A DNA stretch of 64,000 bases from contig FMWZ01000009.1 of the NCBI GenBank assembly GCA_900103495.1, positions 62,001 to 126,000 on the forward strand. The letters are read 5' to 3'. The notes beneath the pieces were generated by a model. That model ran no database searches and was not told where the DNA came from. It worked only from the letters and a program-made list of their open reading frames with translations. Positions 52,675 through 60,717 of this stretch are shown in pieces; within the stretch, counting starts at the first letter, position 1; each line of letters opens with the position of its first letter. Origin of the DNA: Lachnospiraceae bacterium G11. Lineage in GTDB: Bacteria > Bacillota > Clostridia > Lachnospirales > Lachnospiraceae. Both the position numbers and the translations under genes were made by a program.

Positions 52675-54171
52675 TTAGAAGTTAAAGTATAAAAATGTTG
52701 CCATATTTGAAAGCGAAATAAGTGACCAGGCAAAAAGTGCGAAGGTCAGAGTCGCTGTGATAGCCGTTTTCTTAATGGGTTTCTCGTGAAGGTTCTTTGG
52801 AACCAGGGCTATGAAAGCCGCAAGGGCCACAATCAAAGCCATGTTAATCCAGGGGGCCTTCCTTGAAAGTATAAATAAGGAAGGAATGTGTCTTTCGATG
52901 TACACAAGTTCCGTCACATCAAAGCAATTAAGGATTCCGATTCGAATTCCTTCACTCCAGCCGGTGCCGAGACGTCCAAGCATTGTAAAGAACTGCTTTA
53001 GGGAATCTGCTCTGAACAGTGCCATGGCAAAAACCACAAAAATGGTATTGGTGGTCCACCTAAGGGCCTTCGGAAGTCTCTTTCTTTTTTTGCCCATCAG
53101 GTGCTGAAAAGCTCTAACAAGGCCATGACATAGACCCCAGAGAATAAAGGTCCAGTTGGCGCCGTGCCAGATTCCGCTTATAAGGAAGGTGAGAATCATG
53201 GTGATGACGGTCCAGGCCTGGGGCTTTTTGACGCCGCGCTTTTTCTGGGCTGCGTTCATTTTCATGCCGAGTGTGGAGAAAGCTATTGGCATGAATACGT
53301 ATTTCTCAAGAAAACGCCCCAAAGTCATGTGCCACTTATCCCAGTATTCCTGAAGGGATGTGGCCTTTAGGGGTGAGTTAAAGTTGATTGGCAGCTTAAA
53401 GTTAAACATCCGCCCAAGACCTATTGCCATGTCGCAGTATCCGCTGAAATCAAAGTAGAGTTGCAGGGTGTAAACCACAGCAGAGGCAATGACCTCAGGT
53501 CCTGTGAGGGTTTCGTACAAAGGATAGGCGAAATCCACCATGTGCCCTAAAGTGTCGGCAATCAACACCTTCTTTGCAAGGCCGAAGGAGAAAATGTAAA
53601 TTCCGTCGGTGAAATTGTTCCAGTCAAAACGTCCCTTCTCCTCATCCTTAAACTGGGGAAGCATCTCGGAAAGAGATACGATGGGCCCAGCTATCAGCTG
53701 GGGGAAATAGGAAACAAAGAGGCTGTACTCCAAAAAATCATGGTCCTCAGTTTCCTCATTCCACACATCCACAAGATATCCAATCTGCTGGAAGGTGAAA
53801 AAGCTGATTCCAAGGGGCATAAGGATATGCATCAAAGGCAGGTTCGTTCCCGCAATGGCGTTAATATTCGAAACCGTAAAGTCCAGATATTTGAACACGA
53901 AAATAAGAGCAACGTTAAAAACAATGCCCGATACAAAAATCCACTTTTTATGATATTTCTCTTTCTTAAACAATCTGGAAAAGCCGAAGTTTACGCAGAT
54001 ACTTCCGATAATTACAAGCAGGTACGCCACCTTAAAGTAGGCGTAGAACCATAAAGAAGCAGCCACAAGAAAGGCTTTGGCAATTCGGTTGTTAATCTTG
54101 TTTAAGCCAAAGTAACCAATCAAAGTCACAGGCAGAAACAAAAATATGAAAAAATATGAATTAAAAAGCAT
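52675..54171 (-). CDS. MBOAT family O-acyltransferase
   Basis: 498 residues from ATG at 54171 (GGAG ten bases upstream); an earlier in-frame ATG lies inside glf. About eleven spans. The LQEYWDKWHMTLGRFLEKYVF and SGIWHGANWTFILWGLCHG segments carry the MBOAT catalytic His and flanking residues. Close to the AlgI/DltB group, which carries acyl groups across the membrane from an intracellular carrier. Substrate unknown. Confidence 0.93.
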   Translation of the reverse strand: MLFNSYFFIFLFLPVTLIGYFGLNKINNRIAKAFLVAASLWFYAYFKVAYLLVIIGSICVNFGFSRLFKKEKYHKKWIFVSGIVFNVALIFVFKYLDFTVSNINAIAGTNLPLMHILMPLGISFFTFQQIGYLVDVWNEETEDHDFLEYSLFVSYFPQLIAGPIVSLSEMLPQFKDEEKGRFDWNNFTDGIYIFSFGLAKKVLIADTLGHMVDFAYPLYETLTGPEVIASAVVYTLQLYFDFSGYCDMAIGLGRMFNFKLPINFNSPLKATSLQEYWDKWHMTLGRFLEKYVFMPIAFSTLGMKMNAAQKKRGVKKPQAWTVITMILTFLISGIWHGANWTFILWGLCHGLVRAFQHLMGKKRKRLPKALRWTTNTIFVVFAMALFRADSLKQFFTMLGRLGTGWSEGIRIGILNCFDVTELVYIERHIPSLFILSRKAPWINMALIVALAAFIALVPKNLHEKPIKKTAITATLTFALFAWSLISLSNMATFLYFNF

Positions 54172-54175
54172 TAAT

Positions 54176-55288
54176 CTATAACTCCGCCCGGGCAGCATCT
54201 ATGGCCGCCGCAATCACTTTATCCATGTCATAATATTTGTAGGAGCCAAGGCGTCCGCCAAAGATAACTCCCTCTTCTTTTTCTGCCAAAATCCGATACT
54301 TCTCATAAAGAGCATTATTTCTCTCATCGTTTATGGGATAGTAGGGTTCATCTCCGGGCTTCCATGCCGCGGGGTATTCTTTGGTCACCACAGTTCCCTT
54401 GCACTTATTAAACTCAAAGTGCTTGTGCTCGATGATTCTTGTATAGGGAGTCTCCCTGTCGGTGTAATTCATAACCGCATTTCCCTGATAATCATCGACT
54501 TCTGAGAGGATTTCGTTTTTGAAACAAAGGGATCTGAACTCCAGCTGCCCAAGCTTGTAATCAAAGTACTCATCAATGGGACCGGTATAGAGAACCAAGT
54601 CGAAGGTAATGTCCTTGCCTGCAGCTTCGTTAGCAAGGAAAGTTTTATAGTCAGTCCCAAGCCTTACTTCAATTCCCTCAAGCATTTTTTCGATTATACC
54701 GGTGTAGCCCCCAATGGGAATCCCCTGATATTTATCGTTAAAATAGTTATTGTTGTACTCGAATCTTAAAGGAAGTCTTCTTATTATAAAGGAAGGCAAA
54801 TCCTTGCAGTCTCTTCCCCACTGCTTTTCGGTGTAGCCTTTGATGAGCTTCTCGTAAATATCACGGCCAACCAGGGATAAGGCCTGTTCTTCAAGGTTTG
54901 TGGGATTGTCGATTCCCTCCTTGGCTCTCTGCTCTTCTATTATCTTCTTTGCTTCCTCGGGCGTTTCCACTCCCCACATTTCCTTAAAGGTATTCATGTT
55001 AAAAGGAAGGTGATAAAGTTCCCCCTTAAAGTTCGCTATGGGAGAATTTATGTAATTGTTGAAATCTGCGAATTGGTTTACATAATTCCAGACCTCTTCA
55101 TCCGAGGTATGGAAAATATGGGCGCCATACATATGAACGTTAATGCCGTTAATGTTCTTTGTATAGACATTGCCGCCAATGTGATTTTTCTTCTCAATGA
55201 CAAGGCAGGTCCTGCCCTGCTTACTTATTATATTCGCAAAAGTGGCGCCGTAGAGTCCGGCGCCCACAATCAGATAATCATAGTGCAT
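54176..55288 (-). CDS. glf: UDP-galactopyranose mutase
   Basis: 370 residues from ATG at 55288, chosen because GGAGG lies about nine bases upstream; an ATG six codons earlier covers the ribosome binding site. The FAD motif DYLIVGAGLYGATFA and GGNVYTKNINGINVHMYGAHIFHTS are family signatures. It makes UDP-galactofuranose, so the surface glycan likely contains Galf. It is the first gene of the acyltransferase operon. Confidence 0.96.
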   Translation of the reverse strand: MHYDYLIVGAGLYGATFANIISKQGRTCLVIEKKNHIGGNVYTKNINGINVHMYGAHIFHTSDEEVWNYVNQFADFNNYINSPIANFKGELYHLPFNMNTFKEMWGVETPEEAKKIIEEQRAKEGIDNPTNLEEQALSLVGRDIYEKLIKGYTEKQWGRDCKDLPSFIIRRLPLRFEYNNNYFNDKYQGIPIGGYTGIIEKMLEGIEVRLGTDYKTFLANEAAGKDITFDLVLYTGPIDEYFDYKLGQLEFRSLCFKNEILSEVDDYQGNAVMNYTDRETPYTRIIEHKHFEFNKCKGTVVTKEYPAAWKPGDEPYYPINDERNNALYEKYRILAEKEEGVIFGGRLGSYKYYDMDKVIAAAIDAARAEL

Positions 55289-55311
55289 TAAAAAAGCCTC
55301 CGACATGAACT

Positions 55312-55320
55312 ATTATATCA
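55312..55320 (-). promoter_or_regulatory. Extended -10 promoter of the glf operon
   Basis: Minus strand TGATATAAT, a TG-extended -10. A 17-base stretch here is identical to that before the gene at 353-2080. The transcription start would fall about 18 bases before the ATG. Confidence 0.6.
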
Positions 55321-55332
55321 TATCAAAGGCTT

Positions 55333-56616
55333 TTAGCAGTAACCTTGGAAAATCATTCCACTGTATTGACTTGTATTATATGGTGATGCGAAGCTCTTTC
55401 CGGGATTCTTGTAAGCTACAACCGTCTTGTCCACGTATTCCATAGGATTAATGGAGATCTGGTTGGTTTTACGAAGAAGGCTTCCGGCAAAGTTCTTAAC
55501 TGCCTTAAGGCTGTCCTCGGAAGCGCTCTCTCTGAGGGTCTTGTCGTTAACCGTAAGGGTTCCGTCGTCGTTGGTGGAAATACCTAAAGTGTTCAGGTCT
55601 TCCTTATAATATACGGAGAGCTTGTGGATATCCGTCATAAGCTTCCTGCCTCTTGATAAGGCATTGGCAAAGGTCTCCGTGTTCTTTATGAAGGTGTTGT
55701 AACCGTCAACGAGAGTGTGGATGTTGTCGGCCATGGACTCAAGATCCGTCTTCACACCTACTTTAACCGGTTCGGAATCAGGTTCGCTTACGCCCTTTAA
55801 GGTTACGGCGAAGGTCTTATCGATGGTGAAGATATTGGAGTTGGTAACCTGAGGCTTGCCGTTTACTTCAAACTCGGCGTTCTTGGGCATTACCGCCGTG
55901 TAGTTAAGGCCAAAGTAATCAACTGCGCCTTTTCTCTTGGCTGAATTGCTGTCGTTGATGGAGAAATTCAGCTCTCTGTCATCGCTTATGCCTGTTGAAA
56001 CCGAAGCTATTCTTATGGCACTTCTGGACTTGTCATCACCGATGATGTTGGCCTGAAGTCCGATATTTGTATTATTGATAAGTCTTACGATACGCTCCTG
56101 AACGTCCTTGTTGGACTCGCCCTCTGCGATTCCGAACTGGAATTCATAGCTCATATCGGGAAGATTAATGTCAAAGGAATAGGTTCCCGCAGGAAGTGTG
56201 GGCTCCTCGGATGTAAGGAAGGCGCCAAGGTTAACCTGAGGGGAAGCCAAAGCATTAACCTTAATCTCAATTGCCTGGGTCTCATCCTCTGCTCCGTTTC
56301 CGATGTATTCAGCAGTAACGATTCCTTCATTCTCGGAGAAAGCTGCCTTCTTCTGGAGCACGTCATCGCCGCCACCTACGGAATAGATGGTGTTCTTAAG
56401 CTCTCTTGCCTGTTCTTTTACGCCCACAGCAAAATCACGAGTTTCTACAGATCTGTCCTGTAAAACCCACGGAGATTCTTTATTAATCTTAACGATGGAG
56501 TTGTATACACCACGAAGCTCGCTCTTCTTATGGGTATCCGCTGCGGAAGTCCCTTGGGGCGAATATGTGGTAAGGTATTGATCGTATATTTGTGCAAGCA
56601 CTAGATTATTAGCCAT
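55333..56616 (-). CDS. FliD-like flagellar capping protein
   Basis: 427 residues from ATG at 56616, with AAAGGAGG about seven bases upstream. The overall layout (N-terminal helix, large beta-rich domains, and a C-terminal helical part with LVDGYNTFIKNT) matches the FliD/HAP2 family, although FliD proteins usually show clearer N- and C-terminal coiled coils. It lacks a signal peptide, as expected for flagellar export. It is separated from other flagellar genes; none is visible here. Homology is moderately certain. Confidence 0.68.
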   Translation of the reverse strand: MANNLVLAQIYDQYLTTYSPQGTSAADTHKKSELRGVYNSIVKINKESPWVLQDRSVETRDFAVGVKEQARELKNTIYSVGGGDDVLQKKAAFSENEGIVTAEYIGNGAEDETQAIEIKVNALASPQVNLGAFLTSEEPTLPAGTYSFDINLPDMSYEFQFGIAEGESNKDVQERIVRLINNTNIGLQANIIGDDKSRSAIRIASVSTGISDDRELNFSINDSNSAKRKGAVDYFGLNYTAVMPKNAEFEVNGKPQVTNSNIFTIDKTFAVTLKGVSEPDSEPVKVGVKTDLESMADNIHTLVDGYNTFIKNTETFANALSRGRKLMTDIHKLSVYYKEDLNTLGISTNDDGTLTVNDKTLRESASEDSLKAVKNFAGSLLRKTNQISINPMEYVDKTVVAYKNPGKSFASPYNTSQYSGMIFQGYC

Positions 56617-56839
56617 ACCGCCCCTCCTTTCTTCCATGAAATTACGTACCTTCGAGTACGCTGCGGGATGCTAATTAATTGACATCAGGCGTGCCCCGAC
56701 TCCATTCGGGCCCACTACCACGCCTAATTACACTTATACTTAGTATCATGGTAGCACAGTTGTAAATATATTGCAAGACTTTTTCACGATTTTTTGCAAA
56801 AAAATTGTGAAACTCCCCACCGCAAAAAAACGGCCTCGA

Positions 56840-56925
56840 GACCGACGTGCAGTTTGGGGACAGTCCCCGATCTGCACGTCCTCGGATGTGCAAATCGGGG
56901 ACTGTCCCCAAATTGCACATCGGTC
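56840..56925. repeat. REP-like palindrome, long form (copy 5)
   Basis: 86 bases: GACCGACGTGCAG arm, GGGGACAGTCCCC cores, a ten-base centre, closing arm TGCACATCGGTC. Confidence 0.9.
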
Positions 56926-56942
56926 ATTATTTGCAAAATAAA

Positions 56943-56969
56943 ACGGCCTCGACATAAAGTCGAAGCCGT
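56943..56969 (-). terminator. Intrinsic terminator of the 56991 lipoprotein gene
   Basis: 11-bp stem (ACGGCCTCGAC with GTCGAAGCCGT, one mismatch), five-base loop, TTTTATTTT on the minus strand. Confidence 0.82.
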
Positions 56970-56990
56970 CGCTTTTACCAAATATGGAAA

Positions 56991-57398
56991 TTATTCAGTA
57001 ACTGTGAAGATTTCCTCACCGTCAGCTGTGTAGTAAGCGAATGTAACGCTTGTAGGACGAATCTTTGATGAATTCTCGATCTCATCCTTAACACCTGCGA
57101 TTGTTGTTGACCAGTCAGCAGAATTGGGAAGCTCTGCCTTGATTGACTCGATCTGATCAGCATCGAAATCTGCTGAGTAGTAATACTTGTAAGTAAGAGC
57201 GTTCTCTACTGTCTCGATATCGAAATCGCTGTAAACGCCACCGAATGCAGAACCATTAACAATCTGATCCTTCTGATCTGCGATCATCTTCTGGCCTTCA
57301 GCTGAGTTCATGATTTTCTCAAGATTTGCAGTACCACAGCCTACAAGAAAAGCACATACGAGAACGGCTGCAAGAACCTTCATAACATTTTTCTTCAT
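56991..57398 (-). CDS. Small lipoprotein, DUF4854-like
   Basis: 135 residues. Lipobox FLVGC (lipidated Cys near residue 21), then a compact domain with ENALTYKYYYSADFDADQIE and VTFAYYTADGEEIFTVTE. This pattern resembles DUF4854 lipoproteins of Firmicutes; I am moderately sure. Monocistronic, with its own promoter and terminator. AGAGGAG lies upstream of the ATG. Confidence 0.75.
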   Translation of the reverse strand: MKKNVMKVLAAVLVCAFLVGCGTANLEKIMNSAEGQKMIADQKDQIVNGSAFGGVYSDFDIETVENALTYKYYYSADFDADQIESIKAELPNSADWSTTIAGVKDEIENSSKIRPTSVTFAYYTADGEEIFTVTE

Positions 57399-57442
57399 TT
57401 CTAAATCTCCTCTTTCAAAAAAAGTTTAAACAAACATGTGCC

Positions 57443-57471
57443 ATTGTACACACCCTGAAAAAATCTGTCAA
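57443..57471 (-). promoter_or_regulatory. SigA-type promoter of the 56991 lipoprotein gene
   Basis: Minus strand TTGACA, 17-base spacer, TACAAT, about 45 bases before the ATG. Confidence 0.8.
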
Positions 57472-57490
57472 TAGTACGATAGTCCCAAAG

Positions 57491-58303
57491 CTATAAGGAT
57501 TCAATCTCACTTAAGAGAAAAAGACGGTTGTTGGATTCGCTGCGAAGAGGCGTTATTCTGCCTTCTTTGACCATCTGATTAATGTACTGTCTGGAGCATC
57601 CGAGAATTTTGGTGGCTTCGGTTGTATCAACCAGACGATTGGTAACAAAATCCACCATATCTTCCAGCTTTATATTGGTCTCCTCACCGGCCTCATACAT
57701 TTCTTCTGCCGAAAAGCCCCTTCCTGTCGCCCACTGAATATCGTTGCCTCCCGGAGTAATATGCAGTCTTTCAAAGAGTTCCTTGTACTTAAGAACCCTC
57801 TCAATCATCAAATCTTCACTGTTATTTTCCTTGATATCTACAATTCTAGACTTTCCATCAATAAAAAACACCAACACTCGACCGGATGAAAGGGGAATCG
57901 CCTCCTTGATTTTCTTTTGCATCCGCTCTTTAATCTCCGGTTCTATTAAATCCTCCTCTATTTTGACCAAAAACAAATCATCCTGAGCGCATCGGCCTTC
58001 ACTCATGGTCAATAGTCTGCATTCATCATAGCCCCTTAATCTGTTGGTTCTTAGAATTTCCCCCAAATTCTGTCTTTCTCTTGGAACTATTCTTTGCAGC
58101 ACAAATTTAGCGGAAAGGCCGCTTCCTATGCTGTACCTGCCATCATGTATACTTTTTTGGAAAATAAAAGGAGCCTCCCACTCATCCAATCCCTTTAACA
58201 GTTCAGTATGGAAGCTGTTCTTGGCCTCGTAGTAAAAAAGATAACCCAAAAGCTTGGAATTGGCAGGATCAGGAAAAGAATCACGAATTTCGAATACTTT
58301 CAA
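57491..58303 (-). CDS. HTH protein paired with a HipA-like kinase
   Basis: 270 residues with a C-terminal excisionase/MerR-type helix-turn-helix (about 225-266: TTEATKILGCSRQYINQMVKEG, then a wing ending in RLFLLSEIE). The N-terminal 200 residues are unrecognised. It begins with TTG at 58303, supported by a strong AAGGAGGTGG before it; it overlaps the kinase gene by 23 bp, so translation is coupled. It may bind the palindrome at 59111 and repress the pair, but that is inference. Confidence 0.75.
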   Translation of the reverse strand: MKVFEIRDSFPDPANSKLLGYLFYYEAKNSFHTELLKGLDEWEAPFIFQKSIHDGRYSIGSGLSAKFVLQRIVPRERQNLGEILRTNRLRGYDECRLLTMSEGRCAQDDLFLVKIEEDLIEPEIKERMQKKIKEAIPLSSGRVLVFFIDGKSRIVDIKENNSEDLMIERVLKYKELFERLHITPGGNDIQWATGRGFSAEEMYEAGEETNIKLEDMVDFVTNRLVDTTEATKILGCSRQYINQMVKEGRITPLRSESNNRLFLLSEIESL

Positions 58304-59099
58304 CGTAATCCCACCTCCTTCTTATCATCTCTTGTATCTTTAGCAAAAACGTATTATCCAATATGCCTTCAAGGCCTTCTGTAAACATGGCGATATCCCC
58401 GTCTGTAACAGGCGGAAGATCCCTTAAAAATTCCACCGGAACAAGTGACAGATTACCTTTAGCGCTGCTTCCTCCAAGAAAGGACTGTACCTTTCTGTCT
58501 TCCATTACATCAAAAGCTGCAGCTTCCTCCGCAGTATGGCATCTACACAAAAAAGATAATCCATGGTCAAAGAGTGGCGCCGGAGTTACACTCTTATTGT
58601 CTCTTGAACGAAGCACCTCAAAGTTGGCACCATGTCTGTCCCTGTTTAGAATCAAAAAATCAATAGTCAGTGCCTGATATGCACTTTTCTCGAATCCCAT
58701 TCTTCTGCAAAAATCAAGGGCATATTCCCTTTCATTCCTCCAAAGTTCGTAATAATCCTCGAAAGATATTTTGCTCTCGCCGCTTCTCTTAAAATCCTCC
58801 GATTCACAGGCAAATGTTGTCAGTTCCCGTCCATCAACAAGGATCTTCGCATTTATCAATCTGTATTTCAAATGATCAAATCCAAGATGACTGAGAATTC
58901 TCTGCGCAATAATCTCATTAACGCATTCATGGCCCACTACTCCCTCTCTCTCGTTATAGTCAGAAAGCTTGTAGTACTTCTTTATGCTCATGGAATCGTC
59001 ATATGCTTTAAGAAACGAGCCTGCAGTGCCTGAGGATTTCCTTACCCTGGCCCAATTCAAATATTTCAAATCCCGGATTTCATATATAATATCTTCCAT
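58281..59099 (-). CDS. HipA-like Ser/Thr kinase
   Basis: 272 residues, shorter than HipA (about 440) and closer in size to CtkA-like kinases. Motifs: SGTAGSFLKAY near residue 23 (nucleotide loop), LILNRDRHGANF (Asp154, Asn159, the catalytic loop) and LFDHGLSF (Asp178, the metal-binding DxG variant). HipA-type kinases phosphorylate host translation factors and cause growth arrest. It is the first gene of a two-gene operon. GGAGAG lies before the ATG. Confidence 0.78.
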   Translation of the reverse strand: MEDIIYEIRDLKYLNWARVRKSSGTAGSFLKAYDDSMSIKKYYKLSDYNEREGVVGHECVNEIIAQRILSHLGFDHLKYRLINAKILVDGRELTTFACESEDFKRSGESKISFEDYYELWRNEREYALDFCRRMGFEKSAYQALTIDFLILNRDRHGANFEVLRSRDNKSVTPAPLFDHGLSFLCRCHTAEEAAAFDVMEDRKVQSFLGGSSAKGNLSLVPVEFLRDLPPVTDGDIAMFTEGLEGILDNTFLLKIQEMIRRRWDYVESIRNS

Positions 59100-59110
59100 T
59101 GTGTCTCTCC

Positions 59111-59134
59111 ATTACTTGACGTACGTCAAGTAAT
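59111..59134. promoter_or_regulatory. Perfect 24-bp palindromic operator
   Basis: A 24-bp palindrome with no mismatch: half-site ATTACTTGACGT and its mirror. It overlaps the expected transcription start and lies between the -10 box and the ribosome binding site of the HipA-like operon, where a bound repressor would block transcription. Confidence 0.75.
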
Positions 59135-59137
59135 TTC

Positions 59138-59166
59138 ATTATAACCAAGGGAATTAATTGCGTCAA
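59138..59166 (-). promoter_or_regulatory. SigA-type promoter of the HipA-like operon
   Basis: Minus strand TTGACG, exactly 17 bases, TATAAT. The start site is expected near 59131, inside the palindrome. Confidence 0.83.
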
Positions 59167-59179
59167 TGGTCAGATAAAA

Positions 59180-59206
59180 AAAGAGAGGACATTCTGTCCT
59201 CTCTTT
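59180..59206 (-). terminator. Intrinsic terminator of the 59.2-64 kb glycan operon
   Basis: A 12-bp perfect stem (AAAGAGAGGACA/TGTCCTCTCTTT), three-base loop, then a T run on the minus strand. Confidence 0.9.
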
Positions 59207-59219
59207 ACCGTTATGTTGT

Positions 59220-60155
59220 CTATTCATCCTTTTTGGCTTTTATGTCCTCGTCAATTATGAATGCAGGGCGGGTTCTGGAGGCATCAAGGGTTCTCCAAAG
59301 GTACTCCCCAAGAATTCCAAGTGTCGTAAGGATTAGGCCTGTGGATATCAAAACCACGCACATCAAGGATGCCCAGCCTGCGATGGGGGTTCCGGATGTG
59401 AAATACTCCACAAGAACGCTTATGAAAAGCGCCAAAGCTCCTATGTTAAAGAGGATTCCAACCCAGGTCATGAACCTGATGGGCATGTAGGAAAAGCTCA
59501 TGACAGAATCCAAAACCAGCTTAAATTTCTTGGCAAAGGTCCAGCGGGATTTGCCCTTGTCGCGGTTCTTTCTGTCAAAGGGAATCATCTCTGTCTTAAA
59601 GCCTGTCCACATAACCTGAAGGGTAAGGCTTGAGTTCTTCTCATCAAGTCTCTCCAGAACTTCAATAACCTTGCGGTCCACCAGGTAGCAGTCGCAGCCT
59701 CCTGGAGGCATCTTGTCGTTAACAAGCTTTCTGATGATTTTATAGTACATGTTGGCAAAGAATACTTTAACCTTGCTCTCATCTCTTGATCTTCTGACGG
59801 CAAGGACAACCTTGTTGCCACGCTTCCAGCTTTCGTACATTTCAAGGATTAAGGTGGAATCTTCCTGAAGATCCGCCTGCTTTGTCACGGCGCAGTCTCC
59901 GGTGCAGACGCTTAAGCCCGCAAGCAAAGCTGCGTGCTCACCAAAGTTTCTGGAAAGCTTTACAAGGTGGACATTATCATCCATCTCTTTAATCTTGTTC
60001 ATGACCTCCCAGGAGGAATCTCCCGAGCCGTCATCAACAAAAACCAGCTCATACTCACCGATGGTGGGCAGAATCTTGGCTTTCATGTCCTCGTAAAGGT
60101 CCATTAACGTATCTTCGTTATAATATACAGGTACAACTATGGAAATCTTACTCAT
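59220..60155 (-). CDS. Family 2 glycosyltransferase with two C-terminal spans (GtrB/ArnC type)
   Basis: 311 residues. KISIVVPVYYNEDTL, VDDGSGDSSWEV and KQADLQEDSTLI give a GT2 domain; FDRKNRDKGKSRWTFAKK is the region before two membrane spans (about 235-255 and 266-290). Such enzymes make polyprenyl-phosphate sugars, the donors used by GT-C proteins; GT-C-like genes lie upstream in the same operon. It is the last gene before the terminator. Confidence 0.87.
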   Translation of the reverse strand: MSKISIVVPVYYNEDTLMDLYEDMKAKILPTIGEYELVFVDDGSGDSSWEVMNKIKEMDDNVHLVKLSRNFGEHAALLAGLSVCTGDCAVTKQADLQEDSTLILEMYESWKRGNKVVLAVRRSRDESKVKVFFANMYYKIIRKLVNDKMPPGGCDCYLVDRKVIEVLERLDEKNSSLTLQVMWTGFKTEMIPFDRKNRDKGKSRWTFAKKFKLVLDSVMSFSYMPIRFMTWVGILFNIGALALFISVLVEYFTSGTPIAGWASLMCVVLISTGLILTTLGILGEYLWRTLDASRTRPAFIIDEDIKAKKDE

Positions 60156-60179
60156 AATCTTTCAGCCTTCTCGTTAGTC

Positions 60180-60599
60180 TCAATTGTTTTCGTTTATTAT
60201 TTTCAGGTAATCGTCGTAATCTCTGATGTACTCTTTCTCATCGTAGTGGCGGCTTGCCAGAACCAGAAGCACTGAATCGGCGGAGAAATCATACATATCC
60301 TTCCAAAGCATGGCCGGAATGTAAAGGCCCATCCTTGGCTTGTTAAGTTCAATGATGACCTGCTCCCTGCCGTTATCAATCTTTACCTTGCTGCTGCCGC
60401 TGACGTTTACAAGGAGAAACTCCGTCTCTTTGTTGGCGTGCTGGCCTCTCACCACCGTGGCATCGGAGCCATAGATATAGAAGGCTCTCTTGATGTCGAA
60501 GGGAATGTCCATGCCGTCCCCCTCAATAACCACCAGGTTTCCTCGCTCGTCCCCCAGCTCCTTGAATTCGATTATTTTGTATTGTTGATCTATTTGCAT
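60180..60599 (-). CDS. FdtA/WxcM-type dTDP-sugar 3,4-ketoisomerase
   Basis: 139 residues, cupin fold. VRGQHANKETEFLLVNVSG and LVLASRHYDEKEYIRDYDDY are the hallmark segments of FdtA-like isomerases, which move the keto group of dTDP-4-keto-6-deoxyglucose to C3. ATG at 60599 is supported by AAAGGAG; the open frame continues upstream but only through the palindrome at 60619. It lies next to the aminotransferase, its usual partner. Confidence 0.85.
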   Translation of the reverse strand: MQIDQQYKIIEFKELGDERGNLVVIEGDGMDIPFDIKRAFYIYGSDATVVRGQHANKETEFLLVNVSGSSKVKIDNGREQVIIELNKPRMGLYIPAMLWKDMYDFSADSVLLVLASRHYDEKEYIRDYDDYLKIINENN

Positions 60600-60618
60600 T
60601 AATTCTCCTTTAAGTTTC

Positions 60619-60707
60619 GGGCCGGACGTGCAGTTTGGGGACAGTCCCAGATTGCACGTCCAAAGGATGTGCAATCTGGGACTGTCCCCAAACTGCACAT
60701 CCGGCCC
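60619..60707. repeat. REP-like palindrome, long form (copy 6)
   Basis: 89 bases: GGGCCGGACGTGCAG arm, GGGGACAGTCCC cores, 11-base centre, arm ending TGCACATCCGGCCC. It lies between the aminotransferase and ketoisomerase genes without breaking them. Confidence 0.9.
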
Positions 60708-60717
60708 TTGATTGCAC

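Noticed and set aside
56675-57033. Several short open frames on both strands with repeated WGQSP and CTS residues
   Set aside because: They are translations of the REP-like palindrome and the terminator beside it, and lack start signals.
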